Assembly (NCBI RefSeq): GCF_042650645.1
Contig: NZ_JBHSBI010000033.1
Location: 62,001 to 126,000 of the forward strand
Direction of reading: 5' to 3'
Origin: Nonomuraea purpurea
Lineage (GTDB): Bacteria; Actinomycetota; Actinomycetes; Streptosporangiales; Streptosporangiaceae
Length of the DNA stretch: 64,000 bases
Shown here: one piece after another, positions 1 through 8,561 of the stretch
Layout of the letters: every line of letters begins with the position of its first letter
Position numbering within the stretch: position 1 is the stretch's first letter
Notes under the pieces: generated by a model
Database searches by the model: none
What the model saw: the letters and a program-made list of their open reading frames with translations, nothing else
Told to the model about the DNA's origin: nothing
Made by a program: the position numbers and the translations under genes

Positions 1-1
1 C

Positions 2-1078
2 ACGGCCCCGTCGGTCACTTTCACCCAGCCCGCGCAGGGGCGGTTGTTCTCCTTCGGTGACACCGTGCCGTTCGCGGTCACGGTCACCGACCCCGAGGAC
101 GGGACGATCGACTGCGCCAAGGTCAAGGTGACGTACCTGCTCGGGCACGACAGCCACAACCACGCGATCACGTCGAACACCGGCTGCACGGGCTCGATCG
201 CGGTGCCGGTGGACGGCGAGCACGACAGTGCCGCCAACATCTACGGCGTCTTCGACGCCGAGTACACCGACAAGGGCGGCCTGACCACGCACAGCACCCG
301 CACGTTGCAGCCCAGGCATCGGCAGGCCGAGCACTTCGGCGCGCAGTCGGGCATCCAGACCGCCGACCATGGTGGCGCGGAGGGCGGCAAGACGGTCGGG
401 TTCACCGACAACGGCGACTGGATCTCCTTCCAGCCGTACGCGCTCGGCGACGCCACCAGGGTCACCGCCCGCGTCTCCTCCGGCGGCCCCGGCGGCACGA
501 TCGAGGTGCGGGCCGGATCGGCCACCGGCACCCTGCTCGGCACCATGACCGTGGCCAACACCGGCGGCTGGGACACCTTCACCGACGTCTCGGCGAACCT
601 CGCCGGCGCGCCTTCCGGCACCACCACCCTCTTCCTGGTGTTCAAGGGCGTCAGCGGCCAGGGAAACCTGCTCGACCTGGACGCCTTCACCTTCGAGACG
701 GCGGTGGAGGCCGAGGCGTACACGTCCAACTCGGGCGTACAGCCGGCCGACCATGCGACGGCCAGCGGCGGCAGGACGGTGGGCTACATCAACAACGGCG
801 ACTGGGCCGGGTACGCGCAGGTCAGCGTGGCCGGCGCCAAGACCTTCAGCGCCCGGGTGTCCTCGGCCGGGTCGGGCGGCGCCATCCAGGTCCGCGCGGG
901 CTCGGCCACCGGCACCCTGCTCGGCACCGTCACGGTCCCGGTCACCGGCGGCTGGGAGACCTTCCAGACCGTCTCCACCACCCTGACGGGCACCGCGACC
1001 GGCCCGCTGTTCCTGGTGTTCACCGGCAGCGGCACGGGTTACCTGTTCGACGTCGACACCTTCACCCTCACGAGGTAG
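2..1078 (+). CDS. 3' part of a secreted carbohydrate-active protein: PKD-like domain plus two CBM6 modules (5' end outside window)
   Basis: The frame is open to the left edge, so only the last 358 residues are seen. The first ~100 residues form an Ig/PKD-like beta domain (VPFAVTVTDPEDGTIDC), followed by two CBM6-type modules at about residues 105-230 and 235-358, each with the NGDW sugar-site strand and a terminal LFDVDTFTL-like strand. This ending is known from actinobacterial ThuA or PQQ-dependent sugar dehydrogenase proteins; the catalytic part would lie outside the window. It probably acts outside the cell on polysaccharide. The next gene begins 8 bases later on the same strand and carries a closely related CBM6, so the two are probably co-transcribed. 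The module identities are secure, the overall enzyme is not. Confidence 0.75.
   Translation, partial: TAPSVTFTQPAQGRLFSFGDTVPFAVTVTDPEDGTIDCAKVKVTYLLGHDSHNHAITSNTGCTGSIAVPVDGEHDSAANIYGVFDAEYTDKGGLTTHSTRTLQPRHRQAEHFGAQSGIQTADHGGAEGGKTVGFTDNGDWISFQPYALGDATRVTARVSSGGPGGTIEVRAGSATGTLLGTMTVANTGGWDTFTDVSANLAGAPSGTTTLFLVFKGVSGQGNLLDLDAFTFETAVEAEAYTSNSGVQPADHATASGGRTVGYINNGDWAGYAQVSVAGAKTFSARVSSAGSGGAIQVRAGSATGTLLGTVTVPVTGGWETFQTVSTTLTGTATGPLFLVFTGSGTGYLFDVDTFTLTR
761..1030 (+). repeat. Direct DNA repeat of a CBM6 module (second copy at 1888-2157)
   Basis: The DNA of the last CBM6 of the left-edge protein matches the CBM6 of the following gene at a constant offset of 1127 bases, with long identical runs and only scattered mismatches. 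The copies lie in two different genes, so recombination between them would fuse the genes. It reads as a recent module duplication or gene conversion. Confidence 0.75.
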
Positions 1079-1086
1079 GCACCGGT

Positions 1087-3141
1087 ATGCGTTATCTCAT
1101 TGGAATCGTCCTCGCCACACTCCTCTGCATGATCACTCCCGTGAGCGCCGGCGCGGACGCCACGTACCAGGTGCTGGTCTTCTCCAAGACGGCAGGCTTC
1201 CGGCACGACTCCATCCCGGCCGGCGTCGAGGCCGTCAGGAGCCTCGGCGCGGCCGGCGGCTTCACCGTCACGGCGACCGAGGACGCGGGCGCCTTCACGG
1301 CGGCCAACCTGGCGAACTACCGGGCGGTGGTGTTCCTGAGCACCACCGGCGACGTGCTGAACGACGGGCAGCAGGCCGCGCTGCAGTCGTACGTGGACGG
1401 CGGCGGCGGATTCGTCGGCGTGCACGCCGCCGCCGACACCGAGTACGGCTGGCCCTACTACGGGCAGCTCGTCGGCGCCTGGTTCAAGAGCCATCCGGCC
1501 ATCCAGCAGGCCGTGATCAGGAACGAGGACCGCTCGCACCCGGCCACCGCGCACCTGGGGGCGACCTGGACGCGCACCGACGAATGGTACGACTACCGCA
1601 CCAACCCGCGTCCCAACGTCAAGGTGCTGCAGACCCTCGACGAGAGCAGCTACACCGGCGGCACGATGGGCGCCGACCACCCCATCACCTGGTACCACGC
1701 CCAAGGTAACGGCCGGTCGTTCTACACCGGCCTCGGCCACACCGCCGAATCCTACAGTGACGGCAATTTCCGGCAGCTCCTGCTCGGCGGCATCCGGTAC
1801 GCGGCCGGTGTCACCGCCGCCCCCGCCCCGATCGAGGGCGAGGCCTACACCTCGGGTCAGGGCGTGCAGATCGCGGACCACGCACCGGCCAGCGGCGGCA
1901 AGACGCTCGGCTACATCGACAACGGCGACTGGGCGGGCTACTCCCAGGTCAGCGTGGCCGGCGCCAAGACCTTCACCGCCAAGGTGTCCTCCGCCGGAGC
2001 GGGCGGCACGATCCAGATCCGCGCCGGCTCGGCCACCGGCACCCTGCTCGGCACCGTCACGGTCCCCGTCACCGGCGGCTGGGAGAACTTCCAGACCGTC
2101 ACCACCACCCTGACGGGCACCGCGACCGGCCCGCTGTTCCTGGTCTTCACGGGCGGCGCCGGGTCCCTGTTCGACATCGACACCCTCACCCTGGGGACCG
2201 ACGCCGCAGCGCGGGTTTCACCGAACGTGCACGTCTTCTACTACCCCTGGTACGGCAGCCCGTCCGTGAGCGGAGCCTGGCGGCACTGGGAGCAGGGCGG
2301 CCACACCCCTCCGGCGGACATCGGCGCCGATCTCTACCCCGCGCTCGGCCCCTACGACTCGGGCGACACCGCCGCGATCGACCAGCACATGAAGTGGATC
2401 AGGCAGTCGGGCGCGGGCGTGCTCGTCTACAGCTGGTGGGGGCGCGGCGGCTACGAGGACGCCCTGGCCCGCCGGGTCATGGACGCCGCCCAGCGCGAGG
2501 GCATCAAGGTCGCCTGGCACATCGAGCCGTACGCGAACCGCACCGCCGCCTCGGTCGTGTCCGACATCCAGTACCTCAACCAGACCTACGGCGCCCATCC
2601 GGCCTTCCGCAACGCCTTCTACGTCTTCGAGAGCCTCAAGATCACCGACTGGACTCCGCTCGACCAGGTCACCGCCACGAACATCGTCCTCGCCCAGACC
2701 ACCGACACCTCCAAGATCGCCCACTTCTCCGGCATGTACACCTACGACGCCATCGCCGGCGCCACCGCGCCCGGCTGGCAGCAGGCCGCCGCCTACGCCA
2801 AGCAGCACAACCTGGTCTGGGCGCCCTCGGTCGGCCCCGGCTACATCGATGACCGCGCCGTACCCGGCAACACGACCCCGACCCTGACCCGCGACAACGG
2901 CGCCACCTACGACAAGGAGTGGACCAACGCCGTCAACACCGCCCCGACCTGGGTGTCGATCACCTCGTTCAACGAATGGCACGAGGGCAGCGTGCTCGAA
3001 CCCGCCGTCGCCAGGTCCGGATACCAGAGTTTCGAGGGCGCCTACGGCAAGACCGGCGCCGCCGCCCAGACCGCGTACCTGGACCGCACCCGCTACTGGG
3101 TGGAACGCTTTCAGCCCTTGAGCGCACCCACCGGGTCGTAA
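1087..3141 (+). CDS. Secreted ThuA - CBM6 - GH99 fusion (endo-alpha-mannosidase/mannanase-like)
   Basis: A 684-residue protein with an N-terminal signal peptide (about 1-23, ending SAGADA). Residues ~27-240 are a ThuA-like class I amidotransferase-fold domain (VLVFSKTAGFRHDSIP; GGGGFVGVHAA; YTGLGH). Residues ~250-370 are a CBM6, and ~380-675 a glycoside hydrolase family 99 domain beginning FYYPWYG. The GH99 signature with its two glutamates is seen as EWHE at E630-H632-E633. GH99 enzymes are endo-acting on alpha-mannosides, cleaving with retention. The likely role is extracellular attack on mannan or N-glycan-type mannose chains. ThuA and GH99 in one chain is unusual. The ATG lies 8 bases after the previous stop codon. 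Domain calls are firm; the substrate is inferred. Confidence 0.85.
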   Translation: MRYLIGIVLATLLCMITPVSAGADATYQVLVFSKTAGFRHDSIPAGVEAVRSLGAAGGFTVTATEDAGAFTAANLANYRAVVFLSTTGDVLNDGQQAALQSYVDGGGGFVGVHAAADTEYGWPYYGQLVGAWFKSHPAIQQAVIRNEDRSHPATAHLGATWTRTDEWYDYRTNPRPNVKVLQTLDESSYTGGTMGADHPITWYHAQGNGRSFYTGLGHTAESYSDGNFRQLLLGGIRYAAGVTAAPAPIEGEAYTSGQGVQIADHAPASGGKTLGYIDNGDWAGYSQVSVAGAKTFTAKVSSAGAGGTIQIRAGSATGTLLGTVTVPVTGGWENFQTVTTTLTGTATGPLFLVFTGGAGSLFDIDTLTLGTDAAARVSPNVHVFYYPWYGSPSVSGAWRHWEQGGHTPPADIGADLYPALGPYDSGDTAAIDQHMKWIRQSGAGVLVYSWWGRGGYEDALARRVMDAAQREGIKVAWHIEPYANRTAASVVSDIQYLNQTYGAHPAFRNAFYVFESLKITDWTPLDQVTATNIVLAQTTDTSKIAHFSGMYTYDAIAGATAPGWQQAAAYAKQHNLVWAPSVGPGYIDDRAVPGNTTPTLTRDNGATYDKEWTNAVNTAPTWVSITSFNEWHEGSVLEPAVARSGYQSFEGAYGKTGAAAQTAYLDRTRYWVERFQPLSAPTGS

Positions 3142-3191
3142 CGCCGGGCTGTGCCGGGCGAACATCGCGGCGGGCTTCGCAATCCCCTCAT

Positions 3192-3437
3192 GTGATCAAT
3201 GAACTTATCGGCTGGGCGACCACGAACTCGGGCGGGCTGGTGGAGGACCCGGAGGAAGTGGAGCACGCCCTCCGGAGGCTGCGGCCGTGGCCCGGGGAAC
3301 GGATCGATGTGGTCGTGCGGATCCATCCTGAGCTGGTGACCGGGTTCCACGTTGCCGAGGTTGGCGCCTCCGGTAAAGGCGCCGAGTCGGCGGGGTGGCC
3401 CGAGATCTCTGCGGAGTCAGCCCTTGAGGGCGCCCGA
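3192..3437 (+). pseudogene. Possible fragment of an unidentified gene
   Basis: From a GTG at 3192 a frame reads VINELIGWATTNSGGLVEDP and goes on to a hydrophobic strand DVVVRIHPELVTGF, with protein-like composition, then runs into antisense sequence of the permease gene. It looks like the start of a small cytosolic protein cut off near 3400. I do not recognise the family. The 275 bases between 3141 and the permease stop hold nothing else I can name. Confidence 0.25.
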
Positions 3438-4229
3438 GAGCAGGCCGCGGATGAACTGCCGCTGGAAGAACAGGTAGAGCCCGACGATGGGCAGCGACAT
3501 GAGCACCGCCGCGGCGGCCAGCAGGTTGATCTCAACGAGGCGGCGGCCGGAGAACGCGCCAAGTCCCAGCGTGAGTGGCTGGTGTTCGGGCGCGGCCACG
3601 AGGATAAGGGACAGGAAGTAGTCGTTCCAGGTCCACATGAAGCTGAGCACGACGAACGTCAGGATGGCCGGCCGGGAGATCGGCAGGTAGATGCGCCATA
3701 GCCGCGTCCAGGAGCCGGCGCCGTCGATCTCGGCGGACTCGGCGATGCTCGCCGGTACTGCGCGGAAGGCCGCACGCATCCAGAACGCGCCGAAGCTCAC
3801 GCCCGTGCCGATGTGCGCGAGGATGATGCCCTGATAGCCGTCGGTGAGGTCGAAGGCCAGGAAGTCGTAGTACAGCGGCACGATGATCGACTCCATGGGG
3901 ATCATGATCCCGAAGAGCATGAGCGGGAAGAGCGCCTTCTCCCCGACCACGCCGAGCACACCGAAGGCGTACCCGCTCATCACCGCCAGCGCGGTGGAGA
4001 CCACCACGACGGTGCCGGTGATGATCACGCTGGAGCGCAGGTAGTGGGTGAAGCCGGCCTGGTGCCACGCGGTGGCGAAGTTGGACCACTGCGGATGTCC
4101 GAGGTCGAGTGTGCCGCTCGTACTCGGGCTGATCGCCACGCCGAGGATGTACACGATCGGGAACAGCACGCTGACGGCGAGGAGCGTCAGGAACGCGTAG
4201 TTGAAGATCTTTTCCCGGGTGGAGATCAT
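3417..4229 (-). CDS. Sugar ABC transporter permease, MalG/UgpE type
   Basis: A 270-residue inner-membrane permease with six predicted membrane segments. The cytoplasmic EAA loop that docks the ATPase is clear at about residues 165-185 (ESAEIDGAGSWTRLWRIYLP). The ATG at 4229 overlaps the stop of the upstream permease by ATGA, showing translational coupling. With its partner it would form the channel for a sugar delivered by the lipoprotein encoded first in the operon. No ATPase gene is present, which is normal for actinomycete sugar importers that share one MsiK-type ATPase. Confidence 0.92.
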   Translation of the reverse strand: MISTREKIFNYAFLTLLAVSVLFPIVYILGVAISPSTSGTLDLGHPQWSNFATAWHQAGFTHYLRSSVIITGTVVVVSTALAVMSGYAFGVLGVVGEKALFPLMLFGIMIPMESIIVPLYYDFLAFDLTDGYQGIILAHIGTGVSFGAFWMRAAFRAVPASIAESAEIDGAGSWTRLWRIYLPISRPAILTFVVLSFMWTWNDYFLSLILVAAPEHQPLTLGLGAFSGRRLVEINLLAAAAVLMSLPIVGLYLFFQRQFIRGLLSGALKG

Positions 4230-5170
4230 CGGTTTCCGTTCTCGGAGAGCCGTACCACGACGAGCGCGATGACGAGCGAGACGAGTGCCAGGACGACCCC
4301 GATGGCGGACGCCGCGCCGACGTCGGGATTGGCGAAGGCGCGCTGGTACATCACGATGGTCGGGGTGATGGTCGACGTCCCGGGGCCGCCGCGGGTGGTG
4401 AGCCACACGATGTCGAACACCCGGATCGCACCGAGCACCGTGAGAGTCACGGCGATCGCGAGTTGCCCCCGCAGCCCGGGAAGGGTCACGGTGAGAAACT
4501 CGCGGATCGGGCCCGCGCCGTCCACGCGCGCCGCGTCGTACAACTCGGCCGGGATGGCCTGCGTGCCGGCCACGAACAGCACCATGCACAGGCCGAACGC
4601 CGCCCACGTGCCGGCGAGGCCGATCGCGGGCAGCGCCCAGTCGTAGTCCCCGAGCCAGCCGTGGGCCAGGGAGTCGAGGCCGAGGGCGCGCAGCACCGAG
4701 TTGATCGGTCCGTCAGGCGCGTAGACGCGCTTCCACGCGACCGCGGTGACCGCCGGAGTGAGCACCTGCGGCAGGAAGATGATCCAGCGGTAGACGGCGG
4801 CGCCCTTGACGTCCTTGCGGGCAGTGAGCGCGGCGCTGGCCAGGCCGAGCGTGATCGGCAGCAGCGAGAAGAACACGATGAAGAACAGGGTGTGCTCGAT
4901 CGCCTGCCGCAGCGCCGGGTCCTGGAGGAAGCCGGTGTAGTTGGCCAGTCCCGCCCATGACGCCGCGGTGATGCCGTTCCAGTGGAAGAAGGACAGCCAC
5001 ACGCCCTGGACCGCGGGGACGAGCACGACGAACCCGTACACGACGAGGGCGGGCGCCAGGTAGGCCAGCCCCAACCACCGTCGCTTGCGGCGGTGGTTGG
5101 ACGGCGGGTTCGCGTGTGGCGTGGCCCGCGCGGACACGCCGCCGGCCGGGAGTTGCTTCACGGTCGCCAT
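4226..5170 (-). CDS. Sugar ABC transporter permease, MalF/UgpA type
   Basis: A 314-residue permease with a short basic, proline-containing N-terminal tail and six or more membrane segments. The EAA loop is at about residues 210-235 (ELYDAARVDGAGPIREFLTV). It lies 7 bases downstream of the binding-protein gene and overlaps the second permease by ATGA, so the three genes form one operon. It forms the heterodimeric channel with the MalG-type partner. Confidence 0.92.
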   Translation of the reverse strand: MATVKQLPAGGVSARATPHANPPSNHRRKRRWLGLAYLAPALVVYGFVVLVPAVQGVWLSFFHWNGITAASWAGLANYTGFLQDPALRQAIEHTLFFIVFFSLLPITLGLASAALTARKDVKGAAVYRWIIFLPQVLTPAVTAVAWKRVYAPDGPINSVLRALGLDSLAHGWLGDYDWALPAIGLAGTWAAFGLCMVLFVAGTQAIPAELYDAARVDGAGPIREFLTVTLPGLRGQLAIAVTLTVLGAIRVFDIVWLTTRGGPGTSTITPTIVMYQRAFANPDVGAASAIGVVLALVSLVIALVVVRLSENGNR

Positions 5171-5177
5171 GGCGGGG

Positions 5178-6551
5178 CTACTTTCCCAGCGTCTTTTGGA
5201 ACTTGTCGTAGTCGGCCTGCGCCGATTGGACGACCGCGTCCGGCGCTACCTTGCCGGCGAGCATGTCCTGCATCTGCGTCTGGATCGTGGTGAGCAGGGT
5301 CGGCGTGGCCCAGTCGAGGTACGGAACGGAGGCGTCGTTGGCCGAGAGCTGGGCCGCGGCATCGACGTCGTCGGCGAACAACGGGTCGTCACCGGCCGGT
5401 TTGACGGTGGCGAGCAGCGGCATCGTGGTGTTGTCCGCGGCGATCTGCGCGGCCTCCGGGCCTGCCGCGAAGTTCATGAACGCCGCGGCGGCGTCCGGGT
5501 GCGCGCTCTTGGCGGAGATGGAGAAGTTGGTGGCCGACGACGCGGTCGCGACCGCGTGGCCGCCGTCCGCGCGGGGCATCAGGAACGACCCGAAGTTCGT
5601 GCTCTGCCCTTTCTTGAGCGGCAGCGAGCCGGAGTAGTCGAACCGGAAGAGCGCCTTGCCGTCGACGAACGCCTGCGCCGCGTCCTGGCCGGGGACGGCG
5701 GAGAAGTCCTTGGTGAAGTAATCCTTGTCGGCCCACTGCTTCATCGCGGCGCCGGCCTGGGGGAAGCCTGTGTCGGCCACCTTCACGGCGTTCTGGGAGT
5801 AGACGAAGTCAGAGATCCGGCTCTGCCGGCCGAGGGCGTCCATCGTGGCGAACAGGGGGCCGGTGATGCCCACCTGCTCCAGGTTCCCCATGGAGATCGG
5901 GGTGATGCCGGCCGACTTCGCCTTGGCCAGAGCGGCCTCGAAGTCGGCGAAGGTCTTCGGCACGGTCGTGCCGATCCGGCTGAGCAACGTGCGGTTGTAG
6001 TACACCTGGATGGCCGACGCCCGTGCCACCGGGGCGCCGAACACCGACCCGGTGCCCATCTGCCTGCCGTCGGCGGAGAACTGGTGCTGGCGCAGGATCG
6101 ACGCCGGGAACTTCGTGCTCCAGCCGTACGCGCTGGCGTAGCCGTCGAGATTGCGTACGAGCCCGCCCTGCACCAGGGTGCCGAGCGACTGCCACCCGTT
6201 GTTGGCGGGCACGATGTCTGGTGGATTCGCGGACCGCAGCCGCAGCGGCAGCGCCTTCATCACGTCGTCCCACGGCATGGAGGAGCGTTCGACCGTGATG
6301 TTGGGGTACTTCTTCTCGAACGCCGCGACGACGTCGTTGATCCAGGTGAGGTCGGCCCCGCCGGTGAAGTAGTCGAGCAGCCGGATGCGGGCCTGGCCCA
6401 TCTTCGCCGGGTCGGTGACGACCGGTCCGGCCGCCGCTGTCTGTGCCATCTCCTTGCCGGAGGTCCCGGGCACGCATGCCGTGAGAAGCCCCGCCGCCGC
6501 GAGTGGCATCGCCACGGCGGCGAGCCGCCTTGTTCTTCTGAGCGTGACCAC
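5178..6551 (-). CDS. Extracellular sugar-binding lipoprotein (ABC importer, family 1)
   Basis: A 457-residue solute-binding protein. I place the start at the GTG at 6551 because AGGAGA sits 4 bases upstream and the next residues give a compact lipoprotein signal: basic VTLRRTRR, hydrophobic core, lipobox LLTAC with Cys26. The body has the usual pattern of this family (ADLTWINDVVAAFEKKYPNI; YYNRTLLSRIG; FRFDYSGSLPL). It would be anchored outside the membrane and deliver an oligosaccharide to the two permeases. It is transcribed divergently from the GntR gene, with a palindromic operator between them. Confidence 0.93.
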   Translation of the reverse strand: MVTLRRTRRLAAVAMPLAAAGLLTACVPGTSGKEMAQTAAAGPVVTDPAKMGQARIRLLDYFTGGADLTWINDVVAAFEKKYPNITVERSSMPWDDVMKALPLRLRSANPPDIVPANNGWQSLGTLVQGGLVRNLDGYASAYGWSTKFPASILRQHQFSADGRQMGTGSVFGAPVARASAIQVYYNRTLLSRIGTTVPKTFADFEAALAKAKSAGITPISMGNLEQVGITGPLFATMDALGRQSRISDFVYSQNAVKVADTGFPQAGAAMKQWADKDYFTKDFSAVPGQDAAQAFVDGKALFRFDYSGSLPLKKGQSTNFGSFLMPRADGGHAVATASSATNFSISAKSAHPDAAAAFMNFAAGPEAAQIAADNTTMPLLATVKPAGDDPLFADDVDAAAQLSANDASVPYLDWATPTLLTTIQTQMQDMLAGKVAPDAVVQSAQADYDKFQKTLGK

Positions 6552-6633
6552 GGTGTCTCCTGTCCTCAAGGGGAGCGCGCGCCGTCGGAGGATGGCGGCC
6601 GCCGACGGACTCTCGGGTATCGACGAGCATAGG

Positions 6634-6647
6634 ACTGGTAGACCAGT
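6634..6647. promoter_or_regulatory. GntR-type operator palindrome between importer operon and regulator
   Basis: A perfect inverted repeat ACTGGT-AG-ACCAGT lies in the divergent intergenic region, 83 bases before the binding-protein start. It resembles TGGT/ACCA sites of the DasR/NagR branch of HutC-type GntR regulators, whose consensus is ACTGGTCTAGACCAGT; this copy has a spacer two bases shorter. The adjacent GntR/UTRA protein is the obvious ligand. Confidence 0.7.
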
Positions 6648-6764
6648 TAGTCCAGATGCCATCAAATGGTTTATTCGGCCTTCCGAATAGAAACGTCATG
6701 TTCACCAGACCCCACCAAACGGACTAGACCGCTATTCCGGTATGTCTGGTTCGCTCTCGCGTGC

Positions 6765-6770
6765 TACCGT
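6765..6770 (+). promoter_or_regulatory. -10 box (TACCGT) of a leaderless GntR transcript
   Basis: TACCGT is followed by exactly seven bases and then the ATG at 6778. This is the spacing of leaderless actinobacterial promoters and favours that ATG over the in-frame ATG at 6742. Confidence 0.5.
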
Positions 6771-6777
6771 GACCGCC

Positions 6778-7518
6778 ATGAGCACCGGTGCGGATACGGA
6801 GGCGGGCAGCAGCGCCGTCATGGAGACCTACCGGAAGCTCAGCGACGCTCTGCGCCGGGGCCTGTTCCCTGCGGGCGGCCGGCTCCCGGGGGAACGCGAT
6901 CTGGCCGGAAGCCTCGGCGTCAGCCGCTCGACTCTGCGTCATGCACTCGCTCGCCTCGCCGAAGAGGGCAAACTCGAGCGCTCCGCCCAGCGAGGCTGGT
7001 TCGTCGCCCGCAGCGTCGTCGGTGAGCCGCCGAGCACCCTCCAGAGCTTCTCGGAGATGGCCAGGGCCCGCGGCCTCACCCCGACCTCGAAGATCCTGCT
7101 GCGGCGTGCGCGGCCGGCCGGCTTCGAGGAGGCCGAGCAACTCGGCATCGCCCCGGCGGCGCGTGTCCTGGAGTTGCGCCGGCTGCGCAGCCTCGACGGG
7201 GTGCCCGTCTGTCTCGACACGAGCGTGGTCGTGTTGTCCCAGGCGGCAACGCTGGCCGGCATCGACCTCACCGACCGCTCTCTGTACGAGACGCTTGAGC
7301 GCGAATGCGGCCTGCGCATCGCACGCAGTTCCTACACCGTGCGCGCGGACGCCGCCGACGAGGAGATCGCGCGGTTGCTCCAGATCGAGCCTGGCGCCCC
7401 GGTGCTGGTCGGCGAGGAGGTCACCTACGCCGACGACGGCACTCCCATCCTCGCCGGCCGCATGATCTATCGCAGCGACGCCTACCGCTTCCAGGCCGAC
7501 TTGTTCCGCCCCATCTGA
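6778..7518 (+). CDS. GntR/HutC-family transcriptional regulator with UTRA domain
   Basis: About 246 residues. The N-terminal winged helix (LSDALRRGLFPAGGRLPGER, then SRSTLRHALARLAEEGKL) binds DNA; the C-terminal UTRA domain (~95-240, ending GRMIYRSDAYRFQADLF) binds a small ligand, usually a phosphorylated sugar. The start at 6778 is chosen because a TACCGT box lies seven bases upstream; an earlier in-frame ATG at 6742 would add 12 residues. Its position between the importer and the catabolic genes, and the TGGT/ACCA sites at both promoters, indicate that it represses this locus until the sugar phosphate appears. Confidence 0.9.
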   Translation: MSTGADTEAGSSAVMETYRKLSDALRRGLFPAGGRLPGERDLAGSLGVSRSTLRHALARLAEEGKLERSAQRGWFVARSVVGEPPSTLQSFSEMARARGLTPTSKILLRRARPAGFEEAEQLGIAPAARVLELRRLRSLDGVPVCLDTSVVVLSQAATLAGIDLTDRSLYETLERECGLRIARSSYTVRADAADEEIARLLQIEPGAPVLVGEEVTYADDGTPILAGRMIYRSDAYRFQADLFRPI

Positions 7519-7564
7519 CCCGCCCGACACGGCTCCAGTGCGCCGGTGACGCTCCCGTCCTCGA

Positions 7565-8560
7565 TCAGGTTTCGAGGAACGTCTTTGGCGGGAGCGTACC
7601 CGCCAGGCGGTCCAGGACCGCTTCCGTCAGGGATATGCCGCCCTCGTCGAGAGCGTCCAGAGTCGCCCCGGCGACAGGAGGGAGCGTGCTGCGGTGCGGC
7701 ACCGCGCCGGGGATCCGCGCGGGCAGCTCCGCCAGCATCGCCTCGGCGACCGGAGAGGCGTCGGCCATGAGCACCGACCCGGACAGCACCACGCTCACCG
7801 GTCCTCCGGCGGCGGTCAGGCCGGTGCGGCGGGCGGCCACGCCGGCGTACGTGGCGAGGTGACGGCCCTGCGCCTGGACGATCTCCACCGCGACCGGGTC
7901 GCCGGCCGTCGCCGCGGCGGTGACCACCCGCGCGCACCCGGCCTTCTGCGTCTGGGTGGCGGCACCCTCGCGACGGGTGAACCAGTGGTTCAGCTCGGCC
8001 ACCGAGGACAGGTCGTAGTGCGCCGGCAATGCCGTCGTCAGCGCCGTTTCCCGGCCGAGGCCGAGCTCGGCCAGATTCACGGCACGGAACGCCTCGATCG
8101 CCAGGCCGAGCGCGCCCATCGCGTGCTGGCCCCACCAGCCCATGTCCCACAGGGTTCCGTCGGGGCCGCGCGCCGCGATGGCCGCGGCGGTGCCGGCCGC
8201 GACCGCGACGCCGACGCCGGACGGCTCACCGCAGCGGATCGCGGCGTATCCGTCGTTGCGGATCGAGCGGGACGGGAAGCGTCCGGCCAGGGCCTTCTCC
8301 CAGTAGGTCCGGTCCTCCTGCCAGTCGACTCCGGCCAGCCGGAAGGCCGCCCAGGCGACGTCGGCGCGGCTCGCCCCCGCCTGGGCGAGGGCGGCGTCGA
8401 TCGCGGCCAGCACCTCCGCCACCGCCGCCTCCGGACTGACCGCCCCGTAGATGTCGCCGCAGCCGGACCGGCCTGCCCCGGCGATCGTCCCGGTCGCGTC
8501 GCTGACGAGCGCGGCGGTCTTGCTGTTGCCCGCGTCGATGCCGAGGTAGAGCGCGTTCAC
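7565..8560 (-). CDS. BadF/BadG-type sugar kinase (N-acetylglucosamine kinase-like)
   Basis: A 331-residue ASKHA-fold kinase. The first phosphate loop is at the N-terminus (LGIDAGNSKTAALV), the second near residue 130 (VGVAVAAGTAAAIAARG), and an adenosine-site strand reads VVLSGSVLMA. This family includes N-acetylglucosamine and glucosamine kinases. The ATG is one base from the stop of the GH4 gene, so the two are translationally linked. It would phosphorylate a sugar after import or after glycosidic cleavage. Kinase plus a NagB-like gene suggests an amino sugar; exact specificity cannot be read. Confidence 0.85.
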   Translation of the reverse strand: MNALYLGIDAGNSKTAALVSDATGTIAGAGRSGCGDIYGAVSPEAAVAEVLAAIDAALAQAGASRADVAWAAFRLAGVDWQEDRTYWEKALAGRFPSRSIRNDGYAAIRCGEPSGVGVAVAAGTAAAIAARGPDGTLWDMGWWGQHAMGALGLAIEAFRAVNLAELGLGRETALTTALPAHYDLSSVAELNHWFTRREGAATQTQKAGCARVVTAAATAGDPVAVEIVQAQGRHLATYAGVAARRTGLTAAGGPVSVVLSGSVLMADASPVAEAMLAELPARIPGAVPHRSTLPPVAGATLDALDEGGISLTEAVLDRLAGTLPPKTFLET

Positions 8561-8561
8561 C

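Noticed and set aside
241..1035. Long open frames on the minus strand opposite the CBM6 modules
   Set aside because: They mirror the codon pattern of the real plus-strand gene in GC-rich DNA and show no domain.
3532..4089. Arg/His-rich open frame within the permease gene
   Set aside because: Composition is typical of a shifted frame of a high-GC membrane protein gene; the permease frame is well supported.
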